Assembly (NCBI GenBank): GCA_002786025.1
Contig: NHNW01000009.1
Location: forward strand, 440,376 to 504,375
Direction: 5' to 3'
Origin: Zasmidium citrigriseum
Lineage: Eukaryota > Ascomycota > Dothideomycetes > Mycosphaerellales > Mycosphaerellaceae
DNA length: 64,000 nucleotides
Numbering within the stretch: position 1 is the stretch's first letter; each line of letters starts with the position of its first letter. Below, piece after piece: positions 9,391 through 20,196 of the stretch. The notes under the pieces are model-generated. The model was not told the origin of the DNA. It ran no database searches and saw nothing but the letters and a program-made list of their open reading frames with translations. The translations under genes were made by a program, and so were the position numbers.

Positions 9391-12102
9391 ATGAATACGA
9401 TCGTTTGCACACCATTTTGTGAGAGGTTGAAGAAGATCGAGACACAAGAAGGCAGACTCCCATCTCATTGCGAGTTACTGGACCATCTTGGCCTGTCTGT
9501 AGATGACCAGGAGAAGGGATATCAGCTGGGAACCTATTCAGACTTACGACAAAGAGATTGCGGCTTCTGCCAGCTGGTCGTAACGGCAGTGGGCCAAAAT
9601 ATTGTCAACAGTCCTGACCAATCTGACGATGAGCAAGAGATTCGCATATTGCTGTTTCCCGACGAGCAATCCTTTCGAGTATCATATCCATCACGACTGG
9701 GTACTCGACTCGCCTTCATTGCTCAGTCTGCGGCGGCGGCGTCGGGACCGGACAACGCGAGGTTGGACGACAGCTGTGTCCAGTCATCTCTTGTCAAAGG
9801 TTGGCTAGAAACCTGCGTCGATGGCCATCCAGACTGCGCACTAGAGCCGGTCAAATCGTACGGACTTGCAGAGCAGGCTTCAGACAATTCTGATTCTGAC
9901 ACGGACAGCAACCTTGATTCACCAAAGTGGCCACGGCGAAGCTTCAACGAAAGTGCCACTTCGAACTTCAGACTGATTGATCTTGAGCGCGGATGCATCG
10001 ATCACGCCGCACTTGATGAGCGATATGTTGCATTGAGCTACGTGTGGGGCAATCTGCCGGTGAGCGAAGCCACAAACGATACGATATGATCTTTTGCCTG
10101 ACATGGCTTCGGTGATAGATGTTGATGTTGAACACCACCAATTTTGATGAACTGTCGGTTGATGGTAGCTTCGAATATCTGCGCCCGAGACTACCACGCA
10201 CAATCAACCAGGTCATCGACTTCGTCAAGGCCATAGGCGAACGGTATCTGTGGATCGATGCCCTATGCTTGGTCCAAGATGATCACGACGATGTAACGCT
10301 CGGCATCCAGATGATGAACTCGATATACCACGGAGCTCATTGCACTATAGTAGCCGCCTCCGGTACCGACGCGAACGCAGGGCTCTATCCTGAACGCGGA
10401 GCGTTGCAGACTGTCAAGGAGATCACACCTGGCCTTCAGATGACAATCATCCATGGCATCGACTGGCATCTCAATCAATCAAGATACAAGACCCGTGGCT
10501 GGACATTACAGGAGCTGGTCCTAGCTCGGAGGACCATCATCTTCATCGACGGGAAAGTCCACTTTCGCTGCCGAAGTGCGAACTGGAGCCAAGACACTTG
10601 GGCCGAGAAGTGGACAAACTGGCAGGATCCCGACGACAGCAACATTACTCGCATCCCCGGACTGATGGACGGATTGATCGCCCACCTCTGGCCTTATCAA
10701 AAGCTGTGCGAGGACTACTCGAGACGTTTGCTTCGCAGAGATGGCGACGCATTGCGGGCCACGGCAGGCATAACTCGTACTCTCGCCGCCGGGATGCAGA
10801 CAGATCTTATAGAAGGTTTACCAGGATATTATCTGGATCACTTCATCCTCTTCATATCCTCAGACGGTGACTTGCGACGAAGGAAAGGATTCGGCAGTTT
10901 CTCCTGGGCTGGCTGGGCCGGTAATGTCATGTGGCCAAGAGAAAACTTCGCCTGGTATGACGGCAACCGACGCACCTGGAATGTCGAAAACATTCTGAAA
11001 TACTTCAAACACAATCGGATCATCGATTGGTCCAGCATCAACTGCAGAGCCAGTCAGGAGACTCTTTCCTCCTCCTCGTGGCGATGGGGCGATCGAGAAA
11101 GACCCTCCCCACTCCTGAGATTCATGCAAGAATACCCAACAGTCTTCCACGACGTGACCACAGAGCCGAATACGTATTACACCAACCCGAGATTCTATAG
11201 CAGCTCGGGCAGCCACGGTGACACGCCCCATTGGGACTGGGAAGATGATCGGGAGAACTACGCAGTCGCACCTCAACGAAAGCCTGGCTTCACGATCAAG
11301 GGCTTTGATCTGCTCAATGGCCAGGCCGAGTTCGATCGCATGGTACAGCATGTTGATGATGTTCTTGAAATTCTGACGTTGCAGAACTGGAGGGCTGTGA
11401 GACATTGTCGTGCGTTGTTCTGGTATTCTGTCGTTTTCGCCGCGGTGCTAATGAGAGGTGCTAGGTGCTCAGGATGCGAAGCGTGGAAGGTCGAAGTATG
11501 GGCCTCGTCCGCTGCGCTCTGAGTCTGATGGCGAGCGGTTTGGGTTTCGAGAGGTGCCTGAAGACAACGGGAAGCATGACCGGCGGCGAGAGATGGCCGA
11601 GAAGCGTCTCGATGCCGATCAAGTGCCGTGAGCCGCTGATTGAGTGGCTTCAAGGTAGACACAGAGGCTGATTTTTGACAGAAATTTCCCGCCTTACGAC
11701 ATCCTACACTTCAAGACGATATCCTTTCACCTAACACTCGGAGCCACGCCTGGTCAAGAACGAAAGCGTACCAACCCATTCGACCGTATTGCCGGAATTC
11801 CACTGCACGGTAGACACGGTGAACTGGTCGGCTCGCTGCATCCTGACAACTTCGACTTGCTGGATGAGGTAGGATCCGCTATTGAGTTGCTGGTCATCAC
11901 CAAGTGCTTCGAGCCAACCGTCGGATCGGCGCTCTCCGCGTTGAGCGATCAAGAGCCTCTGCCGTGGAAGCTGTTGTGGGTGATGCATGTCGTTTGGAAA
12001 GACAACATCGCGGAAAGACGTGGTGTCGGGCAGGTGTTGGCCTCGGCGCTGGGGAATCCGGTCGGACCTAGACCAGAGGTGAAGCTGGTTTTGTTGAAAT
12101 GA
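9391..12102 (+). CDS. HET-domain (heterokaryon incompatibility-like) protein
   Basis: Four exons: 9391-10059, 10119-11396, 11473-11627, 11682-12102, giving 840 residues. All introns have GTGAGC/GTGAGA donors and in-frame stops when retained. The HET domain spans ~residues 210-380: YVALSYVWGNLP, then RYLWIDALCLVQDD, then KTRGWTLQELVLARR. The first intron splits the domain just after the WG motif. The N-terminal ~200 residues carry a CGFC-type segment and an acidic linker. The C-terminal part (PPYDILHFKTISFHLTLG, IPLHGRHGELVGSL, ELLVITKCFEP, VVWKDNIAERRGVGQVL) matches the C-terminal beta domain common in long HET proteins and only appears if the last two introns are removed. HET proteins mediate allorecognition and regulated cell death in filamentous fungi; the partner here is unknown. 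Confidence 0.9.
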
Positions 12103-12224
12103 GTCCTGGGACATCGGCACGCATGTGTAGAAGCTCCATATGAGAATGGTATCTCATGCGCATCAAAGGTCTAAAGACTCCTCCACCAACGCCAGCGCTC
12201 GAAAAGTGAAGTATTGCATCCCAA

Positions 12225-13021
12225 TCAATCGTCAAAGCCACCGAAATCACCATCCTCATCCTCCTGCTCCTCCTCTTCCTCTTCAACGTCCCTCCAAGCC
12301 ACTCCCTTCTCCAACCTCTCATCCTCAACAGCCTCCTTCGCCCTATCCCTCACACTCTGAACCAAACTCTCCTTCCCCAACCTCCTCACAGGCTCCATAA
12401 CCCTCCCCACAGGCGCCTCCCTCTTCCCATCCACCTTCTCCAACTCATCCACCCAAACATCCAAAACATGCAACCTCAACCCGACCGGAACTTTCCCATC
12501 CCTGGGGCTCAAAGGCCTTCCATCCTCCCTCAAACTCCCCATATAACTCTCCATCTCCTCGCCCCAAGCACCCTTCCGACAGACCTCAAAGCCCTTGTTC
12601 ACAAAACATCTGATCAAGTAAAGATACTTATCCATCCGCAAACTGTCAATCGCATTCCACTCCCGACTCATGGTCTTCCAGAAGGCTTCCAGGAACGCGA
12701 GGCGGGATTCGGAGGTTTTGAGGACGTCGACGAGATCGGCGAGGTCGCGGGCGAGGGCTTGTTGGTTGCGGGGCTTGTCGGACATGAACATGCAGTAGAA
12801 TAGGCCTTTCCATAGTTTGAGTAGGTCGAGGGATGTGAAGGATGTGGGACGGGAGAGGTAGGTTCGTAGGGAGGAGAGGGCGCGGTCGCGGGTTGTGCGG
12901 TCTGAGAGAGATGTTAGTCGCGGGAGATGCAGCGCTTGGATTTGGAGGACGTACTGCTTGATGCGAGTTGTTTTATGAAGGGGTTTGACTGTGAGCTTGT
13001 GCTCGTTTTGGTGGCGGCCAT
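12225..13021 (-). CDS. RRP1: Rrp1/Nop52-family ribosomal RNA processing protein
   Basis: Two reverse-strand exons, 13021-12955 and 12901-12225, with a 53-nt intron (GTACGT...GACTAAC...CTCAG). The product is 247 residues. The start MAATKTSTSSQSNPFIKQLASS leads into TRDRALSSLRTYLS and LLKLWKGLFYCMFMSDKPRNQQALARDLADLV, the signature region of Rrp1/Nop52. It continues with WNAIDSLRMDKYLYLIRCFVN and a strongly acidic end (EEEEEEQEDEDGDFGGF). The family acts in nucleolar 27S to 25S rRNA maturation. The gene converges on the HET gene with 122 bases between stops and is divergent from the SET-domain gene across a RIP-scarred spacer. Confidence 0.92.
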
Positions 13022-13129
13022 GTTGACGAGTAGGTGAGTTGTAGGGTTTGGGTTCACATGCTTGGATTTTCTTCGAGTGAAGTTCTGGAGTCGGCTCGCT
13101 TATCTTATCTTAGCGTGTGCACGGACTCT

Positions 13130-13450
13130 TTTGGATCTAGCAAAGTAGTTCAAGTCTCGATAGCTTTGTATTAGAGAATCTTTAGATTGCTTCTTCCTCT
13201 TCTTTAATCGCTAATTCGCTATAGTCCTCTACTTCTTAAAGATCTAAATAATAAATACTAAAGTAAGACGTACCTTCCTAGGTTTCTCTAGTTAACGCGT
13301 AGCTCTTATCCCGCTAGTGTATAATCTACGCTCACAAGACGCTATTTTTAGCTCTATCGAAAGCTTACCTACTAACTTCGCTTTCTAAACGCGCTCTTAA
13401 CTTTCTAACCTCTTAAAAACCTCTACATCCGCGCCCAAAATCGCCGAAAA
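13130..13450. repeat. RIP-like AT-rich relic of a repeat
   Basis: A sharply bounded stretch almost free of CA and TG dinucleotides but full of TA. By hand count over 13201-13380 I find about 28 TpA, 12 ApT, 2 CpA and 1 TpG, against roughly 19 ApC+GpT. The ratios (TpA/ApT about 2.3; (CpA+TpG)/(ApC+GpT) about 0.16) are strongly of the kind produced by repeat-induced point mutation. No coding capacity survives. The original element cannot be identified. It fills the divergent spacer between Rrp1 and the H3K9 methyltransferase gene. Confidence 0.72.
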
Positions 13451-13486
13451 CTCTTGGAACCTACTAATAAGGCCGTGCTGTATACG

Positions 13487-15156
13487 ATGCCGCCTAAAAA
13501 CGCGTCTTCGGCGCCGAATCCGAGAGCTTCGCACACTATAAGACCTTCGGACATTGTGGAGGTCTTATGCCATCGGAAATGCAACGAAGTAAGCATTCAA
13601 TTGCCCTATTTCACACTCGCATATACTAATATAAGCAGAACGAGGAGTTTCTAGTCCGTTGGCGCTCCAAACCCGCCTTCCCTTGCCCGCCGCTCGCGGT
13701 CCTCTCCTGGCACCCGCTTCCCGAGCTTAACGATTGCCTTCACCACATCCAGCTATACCTCGAAAACCAGACCTGTAACGAGGAAGTCAATGGCATCAAT
13801 GGCACTACTGATGGCTCAAATGATGGATCCGGCCATCGTAAGAGGAAGTTGTCGGATGATCACGTGTCGTCACGTGACAGCAGCCATGGGCTTCTGACGC
13901 CAGCAAACAGCGTAGAGAGATCACGCTCACCCAGCGCCGCACCTTCGGAAGGCTCTTTTGGCCCACGTGTATACAATGGACTCCTTCAAAAGAAAGAAGG
14001 TCGGATCACCTGCATGCCATTCAAGAAGTTGCGAGAAGCAGAGCGGGAGAAAGTCAGCCGCATTAAGGCTACTTCCCTGCCAACACCGGCCATGAAGTAT
14101 GAAGCAAGCAAGACCTCACTGAAGCAAGCCGGACTCGCAATTCGATGGAAGTTTCTCGAGCTCCTCAAGCCCGTCAAAGGCGTGTACTTGCAGAACTCTA
14201 TCGATACAACCACGCCTTCGCTCAACTTCACCTTCGTCAATGACTACGTTCTGAGAGATGGAGTCAACAGGATGCCTACGGAAGCATATGAAGGCTGTGG
14301 TGCCAACAAGTGCAGGCCCAACATGGGCCAGAACATTGGCTGCGAATACACGCAGAGTTGCGAGTGTCTGGAGTACGCCGAGGTTGACGAGAAGGCCCTG
14401 GAGAGGAAGAATCCCACCAAGCTTGCCGAGTACCAGAGGGCAAAGGACAGGGGCGAAGAATATGACACAATGGGAATGCCAAAGCGGTTCCCGTATCGAG
14501 CTCCAAAGGGTGATTCATCACTCCCGCAGGTGTTGCATCCGTGGTATCTCGAGAAGAGGGCCCCAATCTACGAGTGCAATCACAACTGCAACTGCGGTCC
14601 GAGATGCAAGAGCCGAGTAGTTCAGAAGGGCCGAAAGGTGGAACTCACCATCTTCAAGACAGAAGACCGCGGATGGGGTGTCTGCTGCAACGAGGATCTT
14701 GTCGCTGGCGAGTTCATCGACACCTACCTCGGCGAGATTATTACGAACGAGGAGACAGACCGCCGAGAAGAGGAATCCGGCCAGGGCAAACCAAGCTACT
14801 TGTACTCCTTGGACAAGTTCGTCGGCGACAACGGCATCACCAAAGAGCAATGCTATGTCGTCGATGGCCAGTACATGGGTGGACCGACTCGTTTCATCAA
14901 CCACTCCTGCGAACCGAATTGCCGTCAGTACGTGGTGTCTTACAACAAGAACGACTGGTTCGTGTACAATCTCGCCTTCTTCGCCTACGAGAACATTCCC
15001 AAAGGTACCGAATTGACCTTCGACTACATGGATCTTGATGAGATGGAGCTGGAGGATGCCATACGTTTCCGGAAGGAGGCTTTTAATAATCCGGAGAACA
15101 AGGACAAGATTCGATGTAACTGTGGAGCGGAGAAGTGTCGTGGCTTCTTGTGGTAA
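13487..15156 (+). CDS. Histone H3 lysine-9 methyltransferase (Clr4/Suv39/DIM-5 type), chromodomain plus SET
   Basis: Two exons, 13487-13588 and 13639-15156, with a 50-nt intron (GTAAGC...ATACTAATATAAGCAG); 539 residues. The start is the first ATG, MPPKNASSAPNPR. Residues ~17-80 look like a chromodomain (DIVEVLCHRKCNENEEFLVRWRS...LSWHPLPELNDCL), split by the intron, though the usual first aromatic cage residue is not obvious. The pre-SET zinc cluster (GCGANKCRPN..GCEYTQSCECLEY..YECNHNCNCGPRCKSR) is followed by SET motifs RGWGV, YLGEIIT, FINHSCEPNC, GTELTFDY and a post-SET CNCGAEKCRGFLW. All key Cys and the NHSCEPN motif are present, so it should be active. It would deposit H3K9 methylation for heterochromatin and, in RIP-proficient fungi, direct DNA methylation. 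Confidence 0.95.
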
Positions 15157-15474
15157 GGAGGGATTGCGTTTTGAGCATCAGCATCAGCATCAGCGAGGCG
15201 TTTTGGGCGGCATTTTGTTTTGGAAGCATCAGCGAGTTGAAAGCATTCACGACAGGCGGAGGCGAAACGGAACTTCTTGTTCTACTCTTGCATTCAAGGT
15301 ATGTAGCTAAGGCAATCGATCTGCAGTACGCACACAGAGCCCGCTCTTTGGCGGCGATGCTGTGCAGGCTGATCTTCTGTTCAAGACCCCTCCATGCGTT
15401 CTCAGCTTTCCAAGAATACATCCGACAGATCTCCCTTTGGCGCAATCATCGACCCTCAGAGGACCTGGGATCCT
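15157..15474. other. Convergent spacer with a GCATCA microsatellite
   Basis: The 318 bases between two convergent stop codons contain a short GCATCA repeat (GAGCATCAGCATCAGCATCAGC at ~15174 and a further AGCATCAGCGAG copy at ~15225). No gene is seen. Confidence 0.5.
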
Positions 15475-18072
15475 TCAGACCTTCTTCTCCCGCTCGACGA
15501 ACGTCTCTCTCTCCCATCCGAACCACTTCCTAAGCCGCTTGCCCATCGTGTGGAGCATCAGAGAGTCAACGTTTGGCTCGGGATGCGGCTTGTGAAACAC
15601 AATCGATCCCTCCATAGGAGCGCCCTCAACAGGATCAAAGGAGACAGCTGAGCCTCCGCAGTGTGTCGCTGCAAAGCCAGCGTCAGACATGGCAGTGACA
15701 ACTTGTTGCCACTTGACGATGCCCTTCGACTCTTCGCCAGATGAGAACATCTTTGAGAAGATCCGAACCGACTCCGAGTTGACCTCGATCTGGGACGCAG
15801 CGGCTGAGTCGACCACGCTCGTGGACGGCCGAGATGGATCCATCTCTTCGTCGCTCTTGACGGCTTTCTCTGGGCGAGTCTTCTCTTTCGTGCGACTGAT
15901 CGGGACTTTGAACGATTCTTGAACGTCGTCGCCCCAGAGAGTCTGCTGCACCATCTCTCTGGCCGCCTTGTTGTCTGCAGCCTTTGCTGCTCTGACGGCC
16001 TCCCTCGCCTCGATGTACCGGATGGCCATCATACGCTCCGCCGCCAGTTCTTCTTCATACTCTTCTGTCAGGTCGGCCGAGATGTATGCGAGTTCAGTTT
16101 TAATCTCTCCCTCTGTCAGACAAGGATAGTAAATGAGATCCTCTTCGCGTGGCCTCTGAGCCAAATTGAGAGCTCCAGGGGCGGACAGGATCTCTCGACC
16201 GATCTCCCTCGACTTGTCCCAGAGGTCCCTCATCTGCTGGCGAATGATCGTTACCTCTTCGAGCCAAGTCTCGTCCTTCTTCCCTCTGGGCCAGGACATC
16301 TTGCTGATCTTCTTCAATAGTGGCCTGATCTCGTCCACTTCTTCCAGGTGTGGGACTCTTGTACCTACTTTTGAGTACCTCAGGGCCAGGAAAGTTTCCT
16401 CATTGAGCGAACCCATGGATGCCGGGTCAAACTGCTGCGGACGCGGTCGGAGGTGATTGATTTCACTCATCATCAAGTCGTACATAGACAGCTTCGACAA
16501 GAGTCCATAAAATGTTGCCGATATACGCTGCCGCTGCTTTGGATCCATTAGACACTGGTCGATGAGTCTCATGGCCGTGGACTTGTTGATGGCAGATAGG
16601 TCTTGGGGGCTATCGCAAAGTGTCAAAAGTCCCCAGAGCAATGGGTCTTTCTCGTAGATGTGCCTCTGGCCTTTACGTGTTTCCCAGGGGTGGTTCGGAG
16701 TCGATCTCACCACACCATCGTCGCCGCACGCATACGTGAAGCTAGCCTTGAAGGAGCCACTCGTTTGGATCATGCGGTTGATTTTTTGAATGCAGAGATG
16801 CAGCTCGGTGCGACAAATGTAGTCGAGGACGGTCAACGCAAGCTCGTGCCTGGCGGATGGCGGGTCTTGAGGGTTGATTGGCGCTTGGCGATCTGCCTGG
16901 AGGCTGGCCAAATACTCGCACTGATCCACCACCTGTCTCAAAGCCCGCACGTCGTGCATGGACCCACGGAGGATCAATTCGTCGGCCTTCTGATTCCAGA
17001 CCAGGTCGGGATTCTGCCGAGCATGAAGGACTTGGTTGCCCTCCACGACACACTTGTGCAAGTAGATGGGATCCGTCTGCAGAAAGGCAAGATGATCTTG
17101 AGCAGCAGCGACTTGTGCACTGGCCTGCTGAAGCCATCTGGAAGCGTCAAATTGCGGAGGAGGCGAGAAAGGTTGGTTGGTATACACAGACCAGAACTCG
17201 ACTTCTCCTGACGCTTTGAACCCGGCCGATGTGAGGGCGTTCCACTGACTGCTACCCTCACGACTCTTGCCAGGCTCAATCAGTAGAACCGTCACTTTAC
17301 GGAGGAAACTGAAAAGGACGGACTGAGCCTCGAGAACCACGTTCGCCAAAGGGTATCCCATCATGATTCCTCCGTGACTGGCTTTTTTGTCCCATGGAAC
17401 GAGCCGACCATAATCAGCGCCGTGCATCATGACACACCTGATGTTGAAGCTTTTGGCAAGATAGTCATAATGAAAGCCTAGTCGCAACTGCTCGGCGTCG
17501 AATGTAACCCAATCTTCCAGGGCTGAGTTTGTCCGGTGGTGAAGCAGGCTGAGGAGGCGATTCGGGTCGCTGGTGAGCGTCTCCAGAGTAAGGTATGGCA
17601 GGAGTAGTGCATTGCGTTGCCGACTCGAGAGTTGAGCAGTGAGCTTGATATCCAGCGTGCCGTGCGTCGCAAGTGTCTCGAGACAAGCAGCCATTCCGTC
17701 CACCTTTTCAGCCTTCTCAAGGCCAAGATGAATCTGCTGCTCGGGAAATTGATGGCGGTAGAGATCAGGTTGCGCCTTCAAGATCATAGCTTCACGATTG
17801 ATCTTGGATAACTTCCGCCATTTTGATCGAATAGTATCCCCGTAAAGGGCGACCTTGTCTCTTGTGTGCTGCCAGTCGCGGATGGCTTGGTCGGCCAGTT
17901 TCCGCACAGAGAGCCGTGCCTCGTCGTCATCTACTGCGAGATCTGACAGAGCAGTTGGCTCCTCATAGTGAACGGCAGGGATAAACTGCGGCAGGCAGAA
18001 GGCGCAGTCTTGATATCGACAGTCATGGGGCCTGACGACAGGTATCGAGTCTGGGGGAGGAGTAAACGCCAT
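15475..18072 (-). CDS. Large fungal protein of unknown function with a HicA-like C-terminal module
   Basis: Intronless 865-residue frame from MAFTPPPDSIPVVRPHDCRYQDCAFCLPQF. The N-terminus has a Cys cluster (CRYQDCAFC). Most of the body is alpha-helical and hydrophilic with no signal peptide or membrane span; segments such as AIRDWQHTRDKVALYG and TLDYICRTELHLCIQKINR-like blocks suggest a conserved Pezizomycotina-wide protein I cannot name. Residues ~640-750 are acidic/basic disordered linker. The last ~105 residues (WQQVVTAMSDAGFAATHCGG.S..FDP...SIVFHKPHPEPNVDSL...GKRLRKWFGW) have the order of a HicA-type double-stranded-RNA-binding-like fold: helix, AGF strand, GGS turn, F.P, then H.PHP. That resemblance is inferred from motif order only. 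Its stop faces the stop of the methyltransferase gene. Confidence 0.85.
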   Translation of the reverse strand: MAFTPPPDSIPVVRPHDCRYQDCAFCLPQFIPAVHYEEPTALSDLAVDDDEARLSVRKLADQAIRDWQHTRDKVALYGDTIRSKWRKLSKINREAMILKAQPDLYRHQFPEQQIHLGLEKAEKVDGMAACLETLATHGTLDIKLTAQLSSRQRNALLLPYLTLETLTSDPNRLLSLLHHRTNSALEDWVTFDAEQLRLGFHYDYLAKSFNIRCVMMHGADYGRLVPWDKKASHGGIMMGYPLANVVLEAQSVLFSFLRKVTVLLIEPGKSREGSSQWNALTSAGFKASGEVEFWSVYTNQPFSPPPQFDASRWLQQASAQVAAAQDHLAFLQTDPIYLHKCVVEGNQVLHARQNPDLVWNQKADELILRGSMHDVRALRQVVDQCEYLASLQADRQAPINPQDPPSARHELALTVLDYICRTELHLCIQKINRMIQTSGSFKASFTYACGDDGVVRSTPNHPWETRKGQRHIYEKDPLLWGLLTLCDSPQDLSAINKSTAMRLIDQCLMDPKQRQRISATFYGLLSKLSMYDLMMSEINHLRPRPQQFDPASMGSLNEETFLALRYSKVGTRVPHLEEVDEIRPLLKKISKMSWPRGKKDETWLEEVTIIRQQMRDLWDKSREIGREILSAPGALNLAQRPREEDLIYYPCLTEGEIKTELAYISADLTEEYEEELAAERMMAIRYIEAREAVRAAKAADNKAAREMVQQTLWGDDVQESFKVPISRTKEKTRPEKAVKSDEEMDPSRPSTSVVDSAAASQIEVNSESVRIFSKMFSSGEESKGIVKWQQVVTAMSDAGFAATHCGGSAVSFDPVEGAPMEGSIVFHKPHPEPNVDSLMLHTMGKRLRKWFGWERETFVEREKKV

Positions 18073-20196
18073 AGATGCGCCTGACGCGGGGGTGTTGATG
18101 GGCGGCGGAGTTGTTCTCGACAGGTTGAAGCTGCGGGGTTAAGATGTGCGACACATGGGCGCTAGTAACGCGAGCCGCGCGGGCCGGTGCACGGACATCC
18201 AAGTGAATGACTTTCACGCTCGCGCGACAGCAGTTCCAGTCACACCTCACAACGTCTACAACAAGCAAGAAAGCTTCAGAGTCACAGGTGCAAGACTTCA
18301 AAGCTGAGCACTAGCCCAAGGAACTACAGCTAGTCATGAAAGGATAACGGCAAGATAGTGGCCCCACCTGATTTAGCAAGGGAGCAGCTACATATTGAGT
18401 GAGGACATCAGTAAAGCTTGGGGACTCTCACGAGTAAGCTGTGGAATGAGGTGGAATGTCTTATATCTTTACGACTCAGTGACGCCAGAAGAGAATCAAG
18501 TAAAAGGGCAATTGAGCTGGATCTGATCCAACTCAGTTCAACTTTCACGTGCACGTCATTCGCGAGAGAAACATTAAGACAATCTTCTTCCGAAATCTTC
18601 CAGTACCGTCACTTCTACCTTTGTTTCCGTTCCCAAGTCAATCTTCTCACGACGCCCCCAGAGACCCTCCACTCCAAACCCCAATATAAGCCACCCCTCC
18701 CCTCAAAACCGTCGCCTCAAACAACCCACCACAAGACCAACACCGCCAGACACACAGCCTCACAGCCACCTCCTTTTTCCATCCAACCAACCAGCTAGTC
18801 TTCCAAACACAGTCACTCCCCAAAGCCAGGGCAAGTCAGCCCTGCAGGATCCAAAATTCAGGAATCGAATCTCACCGCCTCGCCTCAAACGTGGGGGCAT
18901 TCCACATCCACCAACAACCAACAAAAAGGATGGCAAATCTTCGTATCTAGATCCCCAAAGGAAGGCGGTCAGCACAACACCGATTCCTCACGCTTGCTTC
19001 TATTCTCCTTCACTCGTTGGTTGGTGGCAACATCGCGCATGATGAACGCAACCCGTAAGGCTGCATCATGCTCATGCTTGACATACCAACACGCACGCAC
19101 GTTTTCGGATCTCGGGCGGCCGTCAGCAATCCATCGCATCTCGCCGGATCTCACGCACCCAAGATCCATCCCTCTTTCCGTTCGTCGTGGATTGCCCCAA
19201 ACGACGACAATTGTCCGTCATAGTCGTCGTGGTCGCAAGGCACCAGCCTCGTCAAACGGAGATAGAACAACCCACCACGCAAGCCGTAATCCCATGACGT
19301 ACCAGTCACCGTCCTCCAAGACATGCAATCACATGACAGCCTCACCGTCTCGCACGCTCCCATCTGTCGCAAAAAAGCAACTCAAGGCTCGGGAGAATCT
19401 CGCTCTTCCCGTGCCGCGCATGTATCTCATCAGCCCCAGATGTCACGCACGTGGTCGAAGGAGCCGTTCTCATTCTGCCTGCCGACCGAAACCGACTTCC
19501 CTCTTCCTTTTTCCATATTAATTTGCAAGAAGTAGGATGGGTCGTGGGGTGAAAGAGTGAATTGAACGGCTCGTTCTCTCACCGTCTTTTCCTCTTTACT
19601 CTCCAATTCAACGCATGACATTGATCATCTGCAACAAAAGCGACGACGACGACACGGGAAATCAAGCCCGGTAAGTTGCTTCCTTCTCTCGCTCCAACGA
19701 AAGGTGGTGCCGTGTTAACTCCATGAGGGCTCATGCATCCACAAACTCCCGACATCAGTAAGAGCCTATGCTTCAAACGAGCACTGCTCCCAACCTTGAT
19801 TATCGTCGCCATCGTCCTCTTCGGCAACCCCAGCGACAATCAAGCTGAGACGCAGAGTAATCTACGCAACAATTAATAAGCTTTGGGAGAGCTTCCTACT
19901 CTCCATCAGGGTGTTGCGTGGGGTCACGCGGGTGGCGGCAGGATAAACCGGAGTGATCGTCGGTGCATGAATGGGAAGAAGTATGGGCCAAGGCTTGTCG
20001 ACAAAAAGACCCTTGTCCGTGATGAGGTGTGGTCGAAACAAAGCTCCAGGGATCTGATGGTGGAGTGCATATCAGTGGCGTCGCATCATTGATATAGCTT
20101 GAAATTGCCATTCCTGGCATGCCGTTGATAAAGGTCGTGAATGAGTATTGGCTGTACAAGACATACATACGCTAGATGCATAGAGATTTTCGTGAT
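18073..20196. other. Long intergenic region (2.1 kb)
   Basis: No supported gene. The 18.55-18.80 kb part is pyrimidine- and CCAC-rich with a TATAAG at ~18685, as in a promoter or long leader. The remaining open frames (for example 18994-19521) are Ser/Arg/Thr-rich without any domain. A non-coding transcript cannot be excluded. The 3' end of the Sft2 gene closes the interval. Confidence 0.45.

Noticed and set aside
15083..15445. Small reverse-strand gene in the convergent spacer
   Set aside because: Overlaps the end of the SET gene and a GCATCA microsatellite; translated sequence shows repeats of Met/Leu from the microsatellite only.
18994..19521. Forward open frame of 175 codons
   Set aside because: Low-complexity Ser/Arg/Thr/His composition, no recognisable domain; lies in CT-rich promoter-like DNA.
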